NCBI GenBank assembly: GCA_016713665.1
Contig: JADJOR010000008.1
Coordinates: 372,001 to 436,000, forward strand
DNA from: Deltaproteobacteria bacterium
GTDB lineage: Bacteria > Myxococcota_A > UBA9160 > UBA4427
Direction of reading: 5' to 3'
DNA: 64,000 nucleotides
The notes beneath the pieces were generated by a model. That model was not told where the DNA came from and ran no database searches. It was given only the letters and a program-made list of their open reading frames with translations. Below are positions 36,289 through 45,218 of the stretch, piece by piece; within the stretch, counting starts at the first letter, position 1; every line of letters starts with the position of its first letter. The translations under genes and the position numbers were made by a program.

Positions 36289-37743
36289 ATGGCCCCCTGG
36301 CACTACGAACGGCTTTCTGCGCAAGACAACGCCTTCCTGCTCTGGGAGCGGGGCAACGTCCGCATGCACGTCGCCTCGACCAACATCTGCGACATGGGCC
36401 CCCTGCGCAGCGAGTCGGGCGGCATCGACATCGAGCTCGTGAAGCGGGCGACGATGGGCATCCTCCATCTGGTGCCGCGCTATCGCCAGCGGCTCTTCGA
36501 GATCCCCGTATTCAGTCACGCGGTCTGGGTCGACGACGTCCATTTCGACATCGACTATCACATCCGCCACACCTCCCTCCCGAAGCCCGGCACCCTCGCC
36601 CAGCTGAAGAACCTCGTCGCCCGCGTCATGGCCCAGCCCCTCGATCGCAAGCGACCGCTCTGGGAGTACTGGTTCGTCGAAGGTCTCGCCGGCGGCGACC
36701 AGTTCGCGATGATCACGAAGATCCACCACTGCATGATCGACGGATCCTCCGGCGTCGACCTCGCCAACATCCAGTTCTCGACCTCGCCCGAACCGGGTGA
36801 GCTCGGCACCCCGGAACGCTTCCGACCTCGCCCCGCACCGCGGCGTCTCGAGCTCTTCCTCGACGAGACGAAACGCCAGGCGGGCATCCCGCTCGAGGTC
36901 GTGCGTGATTTCCGGCAATTCGTCGACGACACCGACGACCTGCGCCAGGAGGTCACGACGCGGGTCAACGCCCTCTCGCGACTCCTGGGCATGGGGACGC
37001 AGGCCGACGCGACGCCGCTGAACGGCAGCCTCGGGCCCCATCGCCGATTCGAATGGATCTCCTGCCGGCTCGAAGACCTGAAGTCGATGCGCAAGGGACT
37101 CGGCTGCTCGATCAACGACGTCGTGCTCACGATCGTGACCGGCGCGATCCGGAAATACCTGCTCGCGAAGAGCGTCGACCTCGAATCCCTCCAGTTCAAG
37201 GTCTCGACGCCCGTCTCGGTCCGGTCCGAAGCCGACCGCGGGAAGCTCGGCAACAAGGTCTCGTCGTGGATCATCCCGATCCCGATCCAGGAGCCCGATC
37301 CCAAGCGGCAGCTCGAGCTGATCCACGAGCTGACGGAAGAGCTCAAGGAGACGAATCAGGCGATCGGTGTCCAGATGATGAACCAGATCCAGGAATGGAC
37401 GCCGTCGACGCTGCTGTCGCTCGGTGCGCGCGCGATGTCGGGACCGATCAATACGATCGTGACGAACGTCCCGGGCCCGCAGATCCCGCTCTACTTCAAC
37501 GGCGCCCGGGTGCGCGCGATCTACCCCGCCGTCCCGCTGATGGAGGGCATGGGGCTCGGGATCGCGCTCACGAGCTATGCGGGAACGATGGGCATCGGCT
37601 TCAACACCGACCCCGACATCGTCCCGGACAGCGGCCATTTCGTGACCCTGTTCAAGCAGTCGATGCAGGAGCTCGCCCGCACGGCCCACGTCGAGATCGG
37701 TCCGATCAGCGACGATGTGAACCGCGTCACAGCCATCGGCTAG
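36289..37743 (+). CDS. Wax ester synthase / diacylglycerol acyltransferase (WS/DGAT)
   Basis: Bifunctional acyltransferase that makes storage wax esters or triacylglycerol from acyl-CoA. 484 residues. The catalytic HHxxxDG motif is IHHCMIDG (His146, His147, Asp151). PLW (residues 123-125), NDVVLT and TNVPGPQIPLYF are further family motifs. It has the usual length of the AtfA/Tgs type. GGTCGGAGA lies upstream of the ATG. Suggests the cell stores carbon as neutral lipid, consistent with the acyl-CoA genes downstream. Confidence 0.93.
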   Translation: MAPWHYERLSAQDNAFLLWERGNVRMHVASTNICDMGPLRSESGGIDIELVKRATMGILHLVPRYRQRLFEIPVFSHAVWVDDVHFDIDYHIRHTSLPKPGTLAQLKNLVARVMAQPLDRKRPLWEYWFVEGLAGGDQFAMITKIHHCMIDGSSGVDLANIQFSTSPEPGELGTPERFRPRPAPRRLELFLDETKRQAGIPLEVVRDFRQFVDDTDDLRQEVTTRVNALSRLLGMGTQADATPLNGSLGPHRRFEWISCRLEDLKSMRKGLGCSINDVVLTIVTGAIRKYLLAKSVDLESLQFKVSTPVSVRSEADRGKLGNKVSSWIIPIPIQEPDPKRQLELIHELTEELKETNQAIGVQMMNQIQEWTPSTLLSLGARAMSGPINTIVTNVPGPQIPLYFNGARVRAIYPAVPLMEGMGLGIALTSYAGTMGIGFNTDPDIVPDSGHFVTLFKQSMQELARTAHVEIGPISDDVNRVTAIG

Positions 37744-37889
37744 CGGGCCTCGGCCGGCTCCGTCCGAGACCGGACGCCGACGATTCTCCGACGCGAATGC
37801 GGCGCACGGTGCAGCAAACGATCGTCTCCCCGGTATAGTCCGGCCGCGGCCCATCGCCGCGCGCTCGACGAAGGAGGTCGACCGGGACG

Positions 37890-38645
37890 ATGCGCCGAAT
37901 CATCCGCAGGACCGCGATCGCGCTGCTCGGGATCGCGAGCTTCGCCTGTCAGCAGGACGGACCGCCGCCCCCGTCCGAGTCGGCGGAGATCCAGGGCATC
38001 CAGGTCGCGACGGACGCCTACGTCGCCTATCAGCACGCGGACTGCGAGACCGTCTATCGCCTGACCCGGCCCGATCTGCTCGCGGCGATGCAGGCGACGG
38101 AGCTGCGTTATTCGCTGCGGCTCGTGCGCGGCTTCTGCCAGGAGCTCGACGGCGACCAGCCCGCCGCCCGTGCGACCTATCGCGAGGCCATCCAGGAGGC
38201 CCCGACCTCCTTCGCGGCCGCAGACGCCCGCGAGCGCATCCGGATCCTCGACCTGCTCGCCGACGATCCCGGATTCCTCGAGCGCGTCGAACGGGCCGCC
38301 CAGGGGCCGCACGGTCCGAGCGGTTCGCGCGAGCCCGCCGAGCGTCCGCCCGCGCTCTACCCGCCGCTCGCCCGCGCCGCCGGCATCGAGGGCTTCGCCG
38401 TCGTCGAGTTCGGCGTCGACCCGGCCGGACGAACGGTCGATCCGATCATCGTCGATTCGGAGCCGCCCTTCCTGTTCGAGGCGACGGCCCTGCGTGCGGT
38501 GAGGGGCTGGGAGTACAAGACGAAGCGAAAGGCGGACCCGAGCCAGCGCCACGTCATCCGCATCGCCTTCCGAACCGCCGTCGAGCCGGTCCTCGTCGAC
38601 GAGGAGCCCGGCACGAGCTCCGCCAGGCCTCCGGAAACCGACTAG
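37890..38645 (+). CDS. Lipoprotein with TonB C-terminal-like domain
   Basis: 251 residues. Lipoprotein-type signal (ALLGIASFAC, lipid-attachment cysteine near residue 20). A helical, TPR-like region is at about 35-115. A TonB C-terminal-like domain is at about 150-230: ALYPPLARAAGIEGFAVVEF, VDPAGRTVDP and ALRAVRGWEYKT. There is no TonB-type membrane helix or long Pro-rich spacer, so it is not a normal energy transducer. A role in an envelope complex is possible. AAGGAGG precedes the ATG by 11 nt. Ends 4 nt inside the convergent epmC gene. Confidence 0.78.
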   Translation: MRRIIRRTAIALLGIASFACQQDGPPPPSESAEIQGIQVATDAYVAYQHADCETVYRLTRPDLLAAMQATELRYSLRLVRGFCQELDGDQPAARATYREAIQEAPTSFAAADARERIRILDLLADDPGFLERVERAAQGPHGPSGSREPAERPPALYPPLARAAGIEGFAVVEFGVDPAGRTVDPIIVDSEPPFLFEATALRAVRGWEYKTKRKADPSQRHVIRIAFRTAVEPVLVDEEPGTSSARPPETD

Positions 38646-39211
38646 CTGACCGCCCGCGCGAGCGCGGCGCGAAATCGCTCGGCCCGCTCCGGCAATCCTT
38701 CGGCGAGATAGGCCGCCCTGGCGAGGCGAACCGCGGCTTCGAATCGATCGCTCGGACCGAGTGCGCCGGCGAGGTTGTCCGCCGAGAGGTGGAAGTCGAA
38801 GCGGCAGGCATCCGAGAAGATCCATTCGAGGGCCTGCGGTCGTGCTTCGGCCCGCTCGAACTCGGCCTGCTCCTCGGCGCTGCGTCCATCGGGTCGATAC
38901 CAGTAGCCGTAGTCCTCTTGCAGACGGCGCTCGGGTCCGGCGAGACACCAGTGCGCGATCTCGTGGAGCGCACTCGCGAAGTAGTCCTCCCGGTAGAGGA
39001 TTCGGTGCGGCAGATGCTCGGGCTCCGCCGACGGCAGATAGAGCGGCTCCGGGCTCCCGCCCTCGAGCACCGTCGCATACGGCTCGAAGAAGCAATCGCG
39101 GAAGATCCGCTCGAGATCGGCAGCACCGAGGCTCCGAGCGCCCCCGCCGCTGCGCGTGCGCGTCCCGGTCGGCGCCTTCACATCGACGTCCCGCCCCGCC
39201 CCGGCGTTCAT
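38642..39211 (-). CDS. epmC: Elongation factor P hydroxylase (EpmC/YfcM family)
   Basis: 189 residues. Strong resemblance to E. coli EpmC, which hydroxylates the beta-lysylated lysine of EF-P. The iron-binding HEIAHW motif (His83 and His87 in SALHEIAHWCLAG) is followed by DYGYWYRPDGRSAEEQ, FERAEARPQALEW and SADNLAGAL. The first about 27 residues are a poorly conserved extension. The start overlaps the marR stop as ATGA. Outside gammaproteobacteria this gene is unusual. No efp, epmA or epmB is in the window. Confidence 0.85.
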   Translation of the reverse strand: MNAGAGRDVDVKAPTGTRTRSGGGARSLGAADLERIFRDCFFEPYATVLEGGSPEPLYLPSAEPEHLPHRILYREDYFASALHEIAHWCLAGPERRLQEDYGYWYRPDGRSAEEQAEFERAEARPQALEWIFSDACRFDFHLSADNLAGALGPSDRFEAAVRLARAAYLAEGLPERAERFRAALARAVS

Positions 39212-39807
39212 GCGGGCTCCTCGTATTCGACGCCGACGACGCGGACCGGGGCATCGGCCCCGTTCACGGCGACGTCGAGCTCTGCGAGCAGCGCGCAGAG
39301 CCGTGCGAAGCGATCGCCGCCGAGCTTGTCGGTGAAGTGGGTCATGGTCTCGCGGGTGATCTCGTCGATGTCGCGGATCAGGGCGCGCCCGCGGCGGGTG
39401 TAGGTGACGCGCCGGGCCCGACCGTCCGACGGGTCCGGCACGCGCTCGAGATAGCCGACCTCCTCGAGCTCGGCGACGAGCTGTCCGGCGCGCTGGAGCG
39501 TGAGTCGCAGGCGGGCCGCGAGCTCCGTCATCCGGAGACCGTCCGGCGGGAGGTTCGGGATGACCTGCGCGGTCGAGGGACGCAGCTCGTGGCCCCGCTC
39601 GAGGAGCCCCGCGCGCATGCGCAGGCGCATGACCGTGGCGAGGCCGATCAGATGGCGACTCATGGCGTGGGTCGCGGCCTCGCCCCCATCGCCTTCGGTC
39701 CCCCGCACCGGCGCGGACTTCGGGCGCCGCCGCCCCGCCCCCTTCGCGCGCGGCGAACGGACCGGGCCACCGGAACCGGAACGAGGGGCCGACTTCATGC
39801 TTGCCAT
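39208..39807 (-). CDS. MarR-family transcriptional regulator
   Basis: 199 residues: a basic, Ser/Pro/Arg-rich N-terminal stretch of about 45 residues, then a MarR winged helix (LRMTELAARLRLTLQRAGQL, with wing YLERVPDPSDGRARRVTYT) and dimerisation helices. MarR proteins usually repress their own operon until a small phenolic or lipid ligand binds. It heads a two-gene operon with epmC. A candidate operator is annotated directly upstream. Confidence 0.86.
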   Translation of the reverse strand: MASMKSAPRSGSGGPVRSPRAKGAGRRRPKSAPVRGTEGDGGEAATHAMSRHLIGLATVMRLRMRAGLLERGHELRPSTAQVIPNLPPDGLRMTELAARLRLTLQRAGQLVAELEEVGYLERVPDPSDGRARRVTYTRRGRALIRDIDEITRETMTHFTDKLGGDRFARLCALLAELDVAVNGADAPVRVVGVEYEEPA

Positions 39808-39811
39808 TTTA

Positions 39812-39826
39812 CCAAAGTCCCTTTAG
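39812..39826. promoter_or_regulatory. Candidate MarR operator
   Basis: CCAAAG-TCC-CTTTAG is an imperfect inverted repeat (5 of 6 pairs) 5 nt upstream of the marR start, flanked by two copies of CATTTT (39804-39809 and 39827-39832). Its position over the ribosome-binding region and its size fit MarR autoregulation. Confidence 0.4.
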
Positions 39827-39960
39827 CATTTTCAGACCCGAGCCGCGGAGCCGGGTCCCGACCCGGGATCCGGTCTCCGCAAGCGAGCCCCCCGATGCCC
39901 CGACGCCTCCGCGCCGAAGAATCGACGATCCCCTGCGCCCGCGAAAGCGGCACCACGCAC

Positions 39961-39990
39961 GACCACGACCACGACCACGGCGACGGCGAC
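39961..39990. repeat. Hexamer tandem repeats GACCAC x3 and GGCGAC x2
   Basis: Part of the 427-nt gap between marR and the next clear start. In one plus-strand frame it would encode HDHDHDHGDGD, following an ATG at 39895. In the frame of the downstream hydrolase it would encode a Thr/Ala run. A slippage-prone repeat here fits the idea that the hydrolase N terminus is disrupted by an indel. Confidence 0.5.
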
Positions 39991-40234
39991 ACGGGACCCG
40001 GGACGGTCGCGTGGCGTCGAGCGCGCGACCTGGCGGATCGACGTCTCGCCCGCCGTCCCGCTGCCCGGGCGTCACGAGGTCGCCGTCGACGTCGTCGTCC
40101 CCGCGGCTCGAACGAGCTCGGCTTCGCCCTCGGCGGCGTCCGTCGTCCTCGCCTGTCTGCCCGGTGGCTTCCTGTCGCGGCGCTACTTCGATCTCGATCC
40201 CGGCGGCGCAGACGGCTACAGCTTCGCCGAGGCG

Positions 40235-41032
40235 ATGGCCGCGCAGGGCTTCGCGACCCTCGCCTTCGACCATCTCGGGACCGGTGAGAGCACGCGGCCC
40301 GATCCGCCCGAGCAGGGCTACGCGCTGGGCGTCGAAGCGATCGCGGCCATCCAGCAATGTGCGCTCGAGCGGGCGCTCGAGCGCCTGGCGCAGGGGGATC
40401 CCGATCATGGCATCCCCCCGATCCGCGCCTCGGGGACGGTCGGCGTGGGCCACTCGATGGGCTCGGCGCTCACGGTCGAGCATCAGGCGTTCGCCCGGCC
40501 CCACCGCGCCCTCGTGCTCTTCTCCTTCACGACACGCGGCGTCCCGCGCTTCCTGAACGAAGACCAGCGCCGCCACGCCGGCGATCCCGTGCGCGCGCGC
40601 CGCGAGCTCGGCCCGCTCGCGCAGCGCAGCTTCGGCACGCCCTACCCGGAGCGCGCGAACGACAGCGGGCCGGATCGCCGCGCGGCCTTCGGGATCGGGA
40701 CCGCCCCGCCCGAATCCGAAGCGCTGCTCCACGGCGCGGCGACGAATCTGCTCGGGCTCGCCGGCCTCCTCTCGATGATCCCCGGCGGCTACGCGCCCGC
40801 GGCCCTGAAGATCGACGTTCCCGTCTTCATTCTCGTCGGGGACCACGACCTTCACGACGCGCGCGGCCTGCGCGAAGAGCTCCCGAAGGCGCCGAGCGTC
40901 GTGACGCGAACGCTCGCCGATTGCTGGCATTGCCATTTCGTCGCGAACGGCCGCGAGGCGACCTTTCGCGAGACGGCCGACTGGATCCGAACGTCGCTCG
41001 CCGACGAGACCCCGCAGAAGGAGAACGCATGA
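40235..41032 (+). CDS. Alpha/beta hydrolase, N terminus unresolved
   Basis: From the ATG at 40235 the frame gives 265 residues: FDHLGTGEST, nucleophile elbow VGHSMGSALT, VPVFILVGDHDLHDA (acid) and WHCHFVANG (histidine). The same frame is open and protein-like further upstream to about 40013 (ATWRIDVSPAVPLPGRHEV, then VVLACLPGGFLSRRYFDL, the expected oxyanion strand), yet no ATG, GTG or TTG occurs in it back to a TAG at about 39824. The real start is probably in another frame, for example ATG 39895, joined by an indel near the repeats at 39961-40010. Stop overlaps the amidohydrolase start as ATGA. Confidence 0.75.
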   Translation: MAAQGFATLAFDHLGTGESTRPDPPEQGYALGVEAIAAIQQCALERALERLAQGDPDHGIPPIRASGTVGVGHSMGSALTVEHQAFARPHRALVLFSFTTRGVPRFLNEDQRRHAGDPVRARRELGPLAQRSFGTPYPERANDSGPDRRAAFGIGTAPPESEALLHGAATNLLGLAGLLSMIPGGYAPAALKIDVPVFILVGDHDLHDARGLREELPKAPSVVTRTLADCWHCHFVANGREATFRETADWIRTSLADETPQKENA

Positions 41033-42126
41033 CGACGAATTCCAGCCATCCGGGCGCGACGGTGAAGCCGCGCCGCTTCTTCTCCGCCGATTCCCATTGC
41101 GTGATCACCGACGCCCAGGTCAAGCAGCATCTCGCGACCCGCTTCCACTCGGCCTGGGACGCAGGCATGGCGCGCCACGCCGCGAAGCAGGACGAGCGGC
41201 AGGCCGGCAAGAGGCTCGAGCTCGAGGACTTCGTCGATCTCGAGGCCGCGCGGCATCCGGGCTACTTCGATCCGAAGGCGCGGCTCGCCGCGATGGACGC
41301 GGACGGCGTGCAGTGCGAGGTCATGTACTCCGAGTTCGACTTCACGAGCAAGGTCTACGAGATCGGGGAGAGCTGGCAGGTCTGCGCCACCGCCTACAAC
41401 GACGCGCTCGCCGAGTTCGCCTCGATCGATCCGCAGCGGATCCTGATCACCTACCAGCTCCCCCTGATCGACGTCGACTACGCCGTCGCCGAGGTCCATC
41501 GGCTCGCGGGCCTGGGGGCGCGCTCGATCCAGATCCCGAACTTCCCGAGCGAGCACGGCATGCCCGACTACCATGATCCGCGCTACGAGAAGCTCTGGCA
41601 CGCCTTCTGCGAGACGGGCGTCGTCGTCGCGAACCACCTGACGCTCAAGAACGCGCTCTGGGACGTCTTCCGCCGCGACCCGACCCCCCAGAAGGGCATC
41701 TTCACCGCGCTCCCCGGCTTCGCGATCGCCGAGACCCTGATGGGCTACATCCTGACCGGCGTCCTCGAGCGCCACCCGAAGCTGCGGGTCGTCTTCGTCG
41801 AGCCCGGCCTCTTCTGGCTGCCGGGCTTCATCCGCTTCCTCGACTCGCGGATGCATCAGCACTACGACTTCCCCGGCGTGAAGCTCCTGCCCTCCGAGTA
41901 TTTCCGGCGCCAGATGGCCGCGACCTTCGTCCACGAGCCCGAGGCGATCGCCGCGCGCCACGAGCTCGGCGTCGAGAACGTGCTCTGGTCGACGGATTTC
42001 CCGCATCCCTGCTGCAACTGGCCGAACGCGGCCGCCAAGGTCGAGCATCTCTTCGCCGGGGTGCCCGAGGACGAGATCGAAAAGATCACGTGGCAGAACG
42101 GCGCCACGATGTACGGTATTGCCTGA
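41029..42126 (+). CDS. Amidohydrolase-2 family metal-dependent hydrolase/decarboxylase
   Basis: 365 residues, TIM-barrel amidohydrolase. FFSADSHCVI is the N-terminal metal motif variant, MDADGVQCEVMY and GVVVANHLT follow, and ENVLWSTDFPHP holds the C-terminal metal aspartate. The family includes ACMSD-type decarboxylases and ring-opening hydrolases, and the substrate is not predictable. It is coupled by ATGA to the hydrolase upstream and precedes the CoA-transferase by 87 nt, pointing to a carboxylic-acid or cyclic-ketone catabolic pathway. Confidence 0.87.
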   Translation: MTTNSSHPGATVKPRRFFSADSHCVITDAQVKQHLATRFHSAWDAGMARHAAKQDERQAGKRLELEDFVDLEAARHPGYFDPKARLAAMDADGVQCEVMYSEFDFTSKVYEIGESWQVCATAYNDALAEFASIDPQRILITYQLPLIDVDYAVAEVHRLAGLGARSIQIPNFPSEHGMPDYHDPRYEKLWHAFCETGVVVANHLTLKNALWDVFRRDPTPQKGIFTALPGFAIAETLMGYILTGVLERHPKLRVVFVEPGLFWLPGFIRFLDSRMHQHYDFPGVKLLPSEYFRRQMAATFVHEPEAIAARHELGVENVLWSTDFPHPCCNWPNAAAKVEHLFAGVPEDEIEKITWQNGATMYGIA

Positions 42127-42213
42127 CCCAGACCTCGGGCGCCCAGCCCCGGAGCCCAACCCAGCCCGCGACGGCCCGAGCCCCGCTCGGGCCCTGCAAT
42201 CGGAGACGACTCG

Positions 42214-44745
42214 ATGGCCCTCGTCCTCGACGGAATCCGTGTCCTCGACCTCTCGTCCGGCATCGCCGGCCCCATGACGACGATGCTGCTCGCCGACCAC
42301 GGCGCCGACGTGACCCGGATCGAGCGCCCCGGCGACGACCCGCTGCGCGCGCAGCTCGGCCAGCACGTCTGGAACCGCGGCAAGCGCAGCGCCGTCCTCG
42401 ACCTGAAGAACGCGGCCGACAAGCAGAGCTTCCTCGCGCTCGTCGCGACCGCCGACGTCCTGCTCGAGAGCCATGCCCCGGGCGTCACGCAACGCCTCGG
42501 CATCGACTACGAGACGCTCTCCGCGATCAACCCGCGCCTCGTCTACTGCTCGATCACGGGCTACGGCCGCGACAACCCCTACTCGACCCGCCCGGGCTAC
42601 GACGCGCTGGTCGCCGCGCGGACGGGGCTGCAATGGGAGCAGCGCGGCCGCTTCGGCGGCTCGGCGCCGCACCTCTCGGGTCAGCCTCCGCTCTTCCCCG
42701 ACCTCGAGGTCGCGCCCGAGCGCCTGCAGGGCGCGCCGCGCGAGGGGCCGCTCTTCCCCGCCTCGCGCTTCCCGAGCCTCGGCGCCGCCTACGCCGCGAC
42801 GACGGCGATCAGCGCCGCGCTGCGCGCCCGCGAGGTGACGGGCCGCGGGCAATGGGTCGAGACCTCGCTGCTCCAGGGCGCGCTCGCCGCGGGCGTGCTC
42901 GCCTTCGCGATGGCGGAGAAGCTCGACACACCGATGTTCATGTCCTGGGTCGGCGACAGCCGCTCGCCGAAGGGCCTCTTCGAGTGCAAGGACGGCCGCT
43001 GGATCCACGCCTGGCCGCCGAATCCGCGCTTCATTCTCTCCGCCGGCGCCGGAGACACGCTCAATGCGACACCCGACCTGACCGTTCGCCAGGATCCGGA
43101 GCGCATCGGGCTCGGCGTCGAGGAGATCTTCGTCCTCGACCACTACTGGGAGCCGATGGCGCAGACGGTCAAGAAGTTCACCGCCGACGAGTGGACCGCG
43201 GCGGGCGCGATCGCGCAGGTCTGCATCCAGAAGGTCCGCTCGCCCGAGGAGGCGCTCGTCGATCCGCTGCTCATGGCCGACGACGTCGTCACGGAGCTCG
43301 CCGATCCCGAGCTCGGCCCGATCCGCGGTGCCGGCATCCTCTACAAGCTCGAGCGCTCCCCCGGCGCGATCCGTGGCCCCGCGCCGAAAAAGGGCGCGCA
43401 TACGGCCGAGGTGAAGAGCGAGGCCGCCCGCGCCGGCTCGGCAACGAAGGCCGCGAGCGCCGTGGGCGCCGCCGCCTCGACGCGGGGCGCCTCGAAGCCC
43501 CTCGCGAAGGGCCCCCTCGACGGGATTACCGTCCTCGACTTCGGCCTCGCCGTCGCCGGCCCCTACGCCGGCCAGATCCTCTCGGATCTCGGTGCCCGGG
43601 TCATCAAGGTCAACGCGCTCCACGACTGGTACTGGCACTCCTCGCAGATCGCGATGGCCTGCAATCGCGGCAAGCAGAGCATCGCGATCGACCTGAAGAA
43701 GCCCGGCTCGAAGGCCGTCATCGAGCGGCTGCTCGGGTCGGCCGACGTCGTCATGCACAACATGCGCTACCGCGCGGCGATCAAGCTCGGCATCGACTAC
43801 GAATCGCTGAAGGACCGCTTCCCGCGCATCGTCTACTGCCATACCCGCGGCTTCGAGCGCGGTCCGCGCCTCGAGCTTCCCGGCAACGACCAGACCGGCG
43901 CGTGTCTCGCCGGCGTCGAGTGGGAGGATGGCGGCTGCGCCCGGGGTGGCCGCCCGATCTGGTCGCTGACCAACATGGGCGACACGGGCAACGGTTTCCT
44001 CGCCGCGATCGCGATCTGCCAGGCGCTCTACGAGCGCGAGAAGACGGGCCGGGGCCAGTTCTGCGAGACCGCGATCGTGAACGCCCAGATGTTCAACACG
44101 AGCTACGCCGCCGCGCGGCCCGACGGCAGCCGGATCGAGCGCCCGCTGCTCGACGCGATGCAGACGGGCTTCTCCGCCGGCGTGCGCCTCTATCCGACCC
44201 GCGACGAGTGGCTCTGCCTCTCGCTCGTGACGGATGCCCATTGGCACGCCCTCGCGAAGGCCATGGGCCTTCCCGAGCTCGCCTCGGGCGGTCGTTATGC
44301 GACGGCCGCCGCCCGGGCCGGCGCCGACGAGGACGTCGCGAAGCTCCTCGAGCACCGCTTCGCGACCGAGCCCGCCGCCGCCCTCTTCGCGAAGCTCGAC
44401 GCCGCGGGCGTGCCCTGCGAGATCTCGGGGGAGAACGCGAGCCGCGAGCTCTGGCGCACGCCCCAGCTGATCCGCGACGGCTACGTCGCCAAGTACCAGC
44501 ACCGGATCATCGGCGAGATGGGCCAGCCCGGCCTCGCCTTCCACTTCTCGGACACGCCCTCCGCGGTCCAGGGACCGCCGATGATGGTGGGCGAGCATTC
44601 GCGCGAGATCCTCGCTTCGCTCGGCTATTCGGAGGCCGAGGCGGGCGCGCTCTTCGAGGCGGGGGTCGTGGGGGACGAGACGGTGAACCCGACGCTGGCG
44701 AAGACGGGGGCGAAGCCCGTCGCCTCGCCCTGGGAGAAGAAATGA
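42214..44745 (+). CDS. Tandem CaiB/BaiF-type CoA transferase (two domains fused)
   Basis: 843 residues consisting of two family-III CoA-transferase domains. Domain 1 (about 1-395) has GIRVLDLSSGIAGPMTTMLL and the catalytic-type Asp130 in RPGYDALVAA. A Lys/Ala/Ser-rich linker (about 397-428) follows. Domain 2 (about 430-843) has GITVLDFGLAVAGPYAGQIL and Asp559 in GNDQTGACLAG. The enzymes move CoA between acyl-CoA and a carboxylic acid. Most family members are single-domain homodimers, so a fused form suggests an intramolecular heterodimer. Coupled by ATGA to the DUF35 gene. Confidence 0.9.
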   Translation: MALVLDGIRVLDLSSGIAGPMTTMLLADHGADVTRIERPGDDPLRAQLGQHVWNRGKRSAVLDLKNAADKQSFLALVATADVLLESHAPGVTQRLGIDYETLSAINPRLVYCSITGYGRDNPYSTRPGYDALVAARTGLQWEQRGRFGGSAPHLSGQPPLFPDLEVAPERLQGAPREGPLFPASRFPSLGAAYAATTAISAALRAREVTGRGQWVETSLLQGALAAGVLAFAMAEKLDTPMFMSWVGDSRSPKGLFECKDGRWIHAWPPNPRFILSAGAGDTLNATPDLTVRQDPERIGLGVEEIFVLDHYWEPMAQTVKKFTADEWTAAGAIAQVCIQKVRSPEEALVDPLLMADDVVTELADPELGPIRGAGILYKLERSPGAIRGPAPKKGAHTAEVKSEAARAGSATKAASAVGAAASTRGASKPLAKGPLDGITVLDFGLAVAGPYAGQILSDLGARVIKVNALHDWYWHSSQIAMACNRGKQSIAIDLKKPGSKAVIERLLGSADVVMHNMRYRAAIKLGIDYESLKDRFPRIVYCHTRGFERGPRLELPGNDQTGACLAGVEWEDGGCARGGRPIWSLTNMGDTGNGFLAAIAICQALYEREKTGRGQFCETAIVNAQMFNTSYAAARPDGSRIERPLLDAMQTGFSAGVRLYPTRDEWLCLSLVTDAHWHALAKAMGLPELASGGRYATAAARAGADEDVAKLLEHRFATEPAAALFAKLDAAGVPCEISGENASRELWRTPQLIRDGYVAKYQHRIIGEMGQPGLAFHFSDTPSAVQGPPMMVGEHSREILASLGYSEAEAGALFEAGVVGDETVNPTLAKTGAKPVASPWEKK

Positions 44746-45218
44746 CGACGAACGTGAAGGCGACGATCCCGGCGAACGTCCCGGCGACGATGCCGCGGCC
44801 GCAGCCGCTTCCCGGGCGCGACAGCGCGTTCTTCTGGGACGGCGCGGCGCGGGGCGAGCTGATGGGACAGCGCTGTGCGGCCTGCAAGCTGTTCCGGCAT
44901 CCGCCGCGGCCGATGTGCCCGAACTGCCAGTCGGTCGAGCGCGAGGAGGTCCGGCTCTCGGGGCGCGGAACGATCCATGCGTTCATCCATCCCGTCCATC
45001 CGATGATCCCGATGTTCGACTACCCGCTGACCTGCGTGCTCGTCGACCTCGAGGAGGGGATCCGGATCTTCTCGAACCTCTACGAGTGCGAGAAGGAGGA
45101 CGTGCGGATCGGGATGCCGGTCGAGGTCTTCTTCGTGCCGACGGCGGGGGACAAGCAGGTGCCGGTCTTCCGACCGGCGCGCGACGCGAAGGCCGGGTCG
45201 AAGGGAGCGCGATCGTGA
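44742..45218 (+). CDS. Zn-ribbon/OB-fold (DUF35) protein, partner of a thiolase
   Basis: 158 residues: a rubredoxin-like zinc ribbon with Cys45-x2-Cys48 and Cys59-x2-Cys62 (RCAACK, MCPNCQ), then an OB fold with GRGTIHAF and a VLVDLEEG strand. DUF35 proteins act with SCPx-type thiolases, for example as the partner domain in steroid side-chain aldolases or acyl-CoA hydratases. Both neighbours overlap it (ATGA upstream, GTGA to the thiolase downstream), which supports a physical complex. Confidence 0.88.
   Translation: MTTNVKATIPANVPATMPRPQPLPGRDSAFFWDGAARGELMGQRCAACKLFRHPPRPMCPNCQSVEREEVRLSGRGTIHAFIHPVHPMIPMFDYPLTCVLVDLEEGIRIFSNLYECEKEDVRIGMPVEVFFVPTAGDKQVPVFRPARDAKAGSKGARS

Noticed and set aside
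37820..37889. TATAGT as a promoter for the TonB-domain lipoprotein
   Set aside because: The hexamer near 37832 is good, but no -35 at acceptable spacing supports it, so it is not listed.
40852..44598. A 1248-codon antisense open frame over the hydrolase, amidohydrolase and CoA-transferase genes
   Set aside because: Shadow of high-GC coding sequence. The sense genes have clear catalytic motifs and coupled starts.
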